From CAZGSN01 sp964371655 (GTDB lineage Bacteria; Desulfobacterota; Binatia; HRBIN30), in NCBI GenBank assembly GCA_964371655.1, contig CAYJOD010000037.1, positions 1 through 54,379 on the forward strand: a DNA stretch of 54,379 nt. The letters are read 5' to 3'. The position numbers and the translations under genes are program-made. Numbering within the stretch: the stretch's first letter is position 1; every line of letters starts with the position of its first letter. The notes beneath the pieces were generated by a model, which worked only from the letters and a program-made list of their open reading frames with translations, was not told the origin of the DNA and made no database searches. This document shows, in pieces, positions 53,410 through 54,379 of the stretch.

Positions 53410-54039
53410 ATGAGCGACGAAGCGAAAGAGCAAGTCATCCAGATCACCAACGAGTTGTTTTCGATGGGCTTGCTGACCGCAACCGGGGGCAACATCAGTG
53501 CTCTGGCGGCGGACGGTGAAACGCTGTGGATCACGCCGAGCCAAATGTACAAGGGTGGCCTCACGGTCGCCGACTTAGTGCGGATCAAGTCGGACTCCAC
53601 CATCGTCGAGGGCGACCGCGTTCCATCGGTTGAATGGCAAATGCACTGGGCCGCCTACGGCGCACGTCCGGGAAGCACCGGCGCCGTCCACACCCACGCA
53701 CCGATCGCCACCGCGTTCGGGATCACCAACCAAACCTTTGCCCCGATCAACACCGACGCGGTCTTCCTGCGCGATACGGTGACCGTGCCGTGGTACATGC
53801 CGGGCTCGACCGATCTCGCCGACGCGGTGGGTGGCGCTCTCGGCAAGAGCCGCGGCTGCATCCTGCAGAACCACGGTCTGATGACCGTCGACAAGAACCT
53901 GCGCAAAGCGGCGACCCGCGCCATGATGATCGAGGAAACCGCGAAGATCACCCTCTACGTGAAACAGTTCGGCGGCACCGTCTCGTTGCTGCCGAATGAT
54001 TGGGTCGAGCAGCTTGCGGCGATCGCCGATTTCATGTGA
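53410..54039 (+). CDS. Class II aldolase/adducin family protein
   Basis: 209 residues from ATG 53410 (an upstream ATG at 53383 in the same frame is possible). Motifs of class II zinc-dependent aldolases: ATGGNIS near the N-terminus, WITPSQM (substrate-binding region), VHTHAP (two zinc-ligand histidines), NTDAVFL and ILQNHGLMTV (third histidine). It would cleave or form a C-C bond in a sugar phosphate such as fuculose 1-phosphate, or decarboxylate a related acid. The substrate is not evident because it stands alone in the window. Confidence 0.82.
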   Translation: MSDEAKEQVIQITNELFSMGLLTATGGNISALAADGETLWITPSQMYKGGLTVADLVRIKSDSTIVEGDRVPSVEWQMHWAAYGARPGSTGAVHTHAPIATAFGITNQTFAPINTDAVFLRDTVTVPWYMPGSTDLADAVGGALGKSRGCILQNHGLMTVDKNLRKAATRAMMIEETAKITLYVKQFGGTVSLLPNDWVEQLAAIADFM

Positions 54040-54095
54040 CGCGGAGCCGAACCCGGGGTGCTCATGAGCTGTGCTCGTCCGCGGACGATGGAAAA

Positions 54096-54379
54096 CCAGC
54101 TCCCCTCGCCCGCATTACATGCGGGAGAGGGTTAGGGTGAGGGAACCGAGGCGGCGGGGATGGGCACGCACTCCGGAGCCCTGCGGCGGACGTGCGGAGT
54201 GCAGCGTCAAGAAGAAGGTGGATCCCTCACCCCCGCCCTCTCCCGCAGTGATGGAGACTGTCGATAAATCCGAATGGAAAACAGGAAGCGGAAAACCGGG
54301 AACCGGAAACTGGGCAATACTCACACAGAAAGGCCGGTTTTCCATTTTCGGTTTCCGGTTTCCTGTTTTCCATTCTCCG
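54096..54379. repeat. Nested inverted-repeat composite, copy c (cut by the window end)
   Basis: Same three-layer order as 20683-20990: CCAGCTCCC and CCCGCATTACATGCGGGAGA with GGGTTAGGGTGAGGGAACCG, then GATCCCTCACCCCCGCCCTC, then TIR GAGACTGTCGATAAATCCG (54254), then the GAATGGAAAACAGGAAGCGG hairpin also found at 17550-17657. The right TIR lies past the window. Confidence 0.8.

Noticed and set aside
1..54379. tRNA, rRNA, riboswitches, prophage or insertion sequences with transposase genes
   Set aside because: No cloverleaf, conserved RNA signature, integrase or transposase reading frame was recognised.

Overview
The window is GC-rich, densely coded on both strands and has no rRNA, tRNA or CRISPR array that I can see. 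The gene content suggests an uncultivated, Gram-negative, respiratory bacterium of the Binatota or 'deltaproteobacterial' type: lipoproteins, Thr/Pro-rich surface proteins with dockerin-like EF-hand pairs, a Sec-type (clade II) nitrous oxide reductase, acyl-CoA ligases, and intergenic regions packed with inverted repeats. The taxonomic assignment is inference only.

Layout. 1-4.3 kb: a HxsB-like radical-SAM maturase that has lost its cluster cysteines, convergent with an intact radical-SAM/SPASM enzyme, then a small secreted EF-hand protein. 4.3-9.7 kb: a nucleotide-salvage island on the minus strand with an AMP/thymidine phosphorylase, a beta-CASP metallo-beta-lactamase RNase-like protein and a PRPP-synthetase-like protein, with a small membrane-anchored protein between the last two. 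9.7-24.5 kb: mostly exported hydrolases and lipoproteins (LamG-like protein, GH5 glycosidase coupled to an SDR, DUF3604, phospholipase C-like phosphoesterase, NAPE-PLD-like MBL lipoprotein, alpha/beta hydrolase lipoprotein, META lipoprotein) together with a dodecin and an acyl-CoA ligase. 24.6-28.4 kb: two paralogous surface proteins, one with a Thr/Pro linker of about 300 residues. 28.4-34.8 kb: an NDP-forming acyl-CoA ligase, a large PAS/GAF sensor kinase, a HicA toxin remnant and a NamZ-type muramidase. 35-41 kb: a MazEF-like toxin-antitoxin pair, a CoxE-like VWA protein and a kinase-regulator-hybrid kinase operon. 41.6-44.7 kb: an M19 dipeptidase and a TetR/diiron protein divergent pair. 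45-53 kb: a clade II nos cluster (nosZ, a membrane-extended nosD, nosF, nosY, nosL and a tetrahaem cytochrome c), with an FNR-type palindrome upstream of nosZ. 53.4 kb: a class II aldolase.

The most striking non-coding signal is a set of short inverted-repeat elements that fill most gaps. At least three families have recognisable terminal inverted repeats. They occur nested inside each other, carry exchangeable internal hairpins, and in several places run right up to start or stop codons. A separate 35-39 bp sequence occurs eight times, always between genes.

The nos genes would work together: NosZ reduces N2O in the periplasm, NosDFY and NosL mature its copper sites, and the tetrahaem cytochrome could deliver electrons. 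The phosphorylase, MBL and PRPP proteins plausibly recycle the products of RNA breakdown. The HxsB-like protein probably belongs to a peptide-modifying cluster lying mostly upstream of the window.
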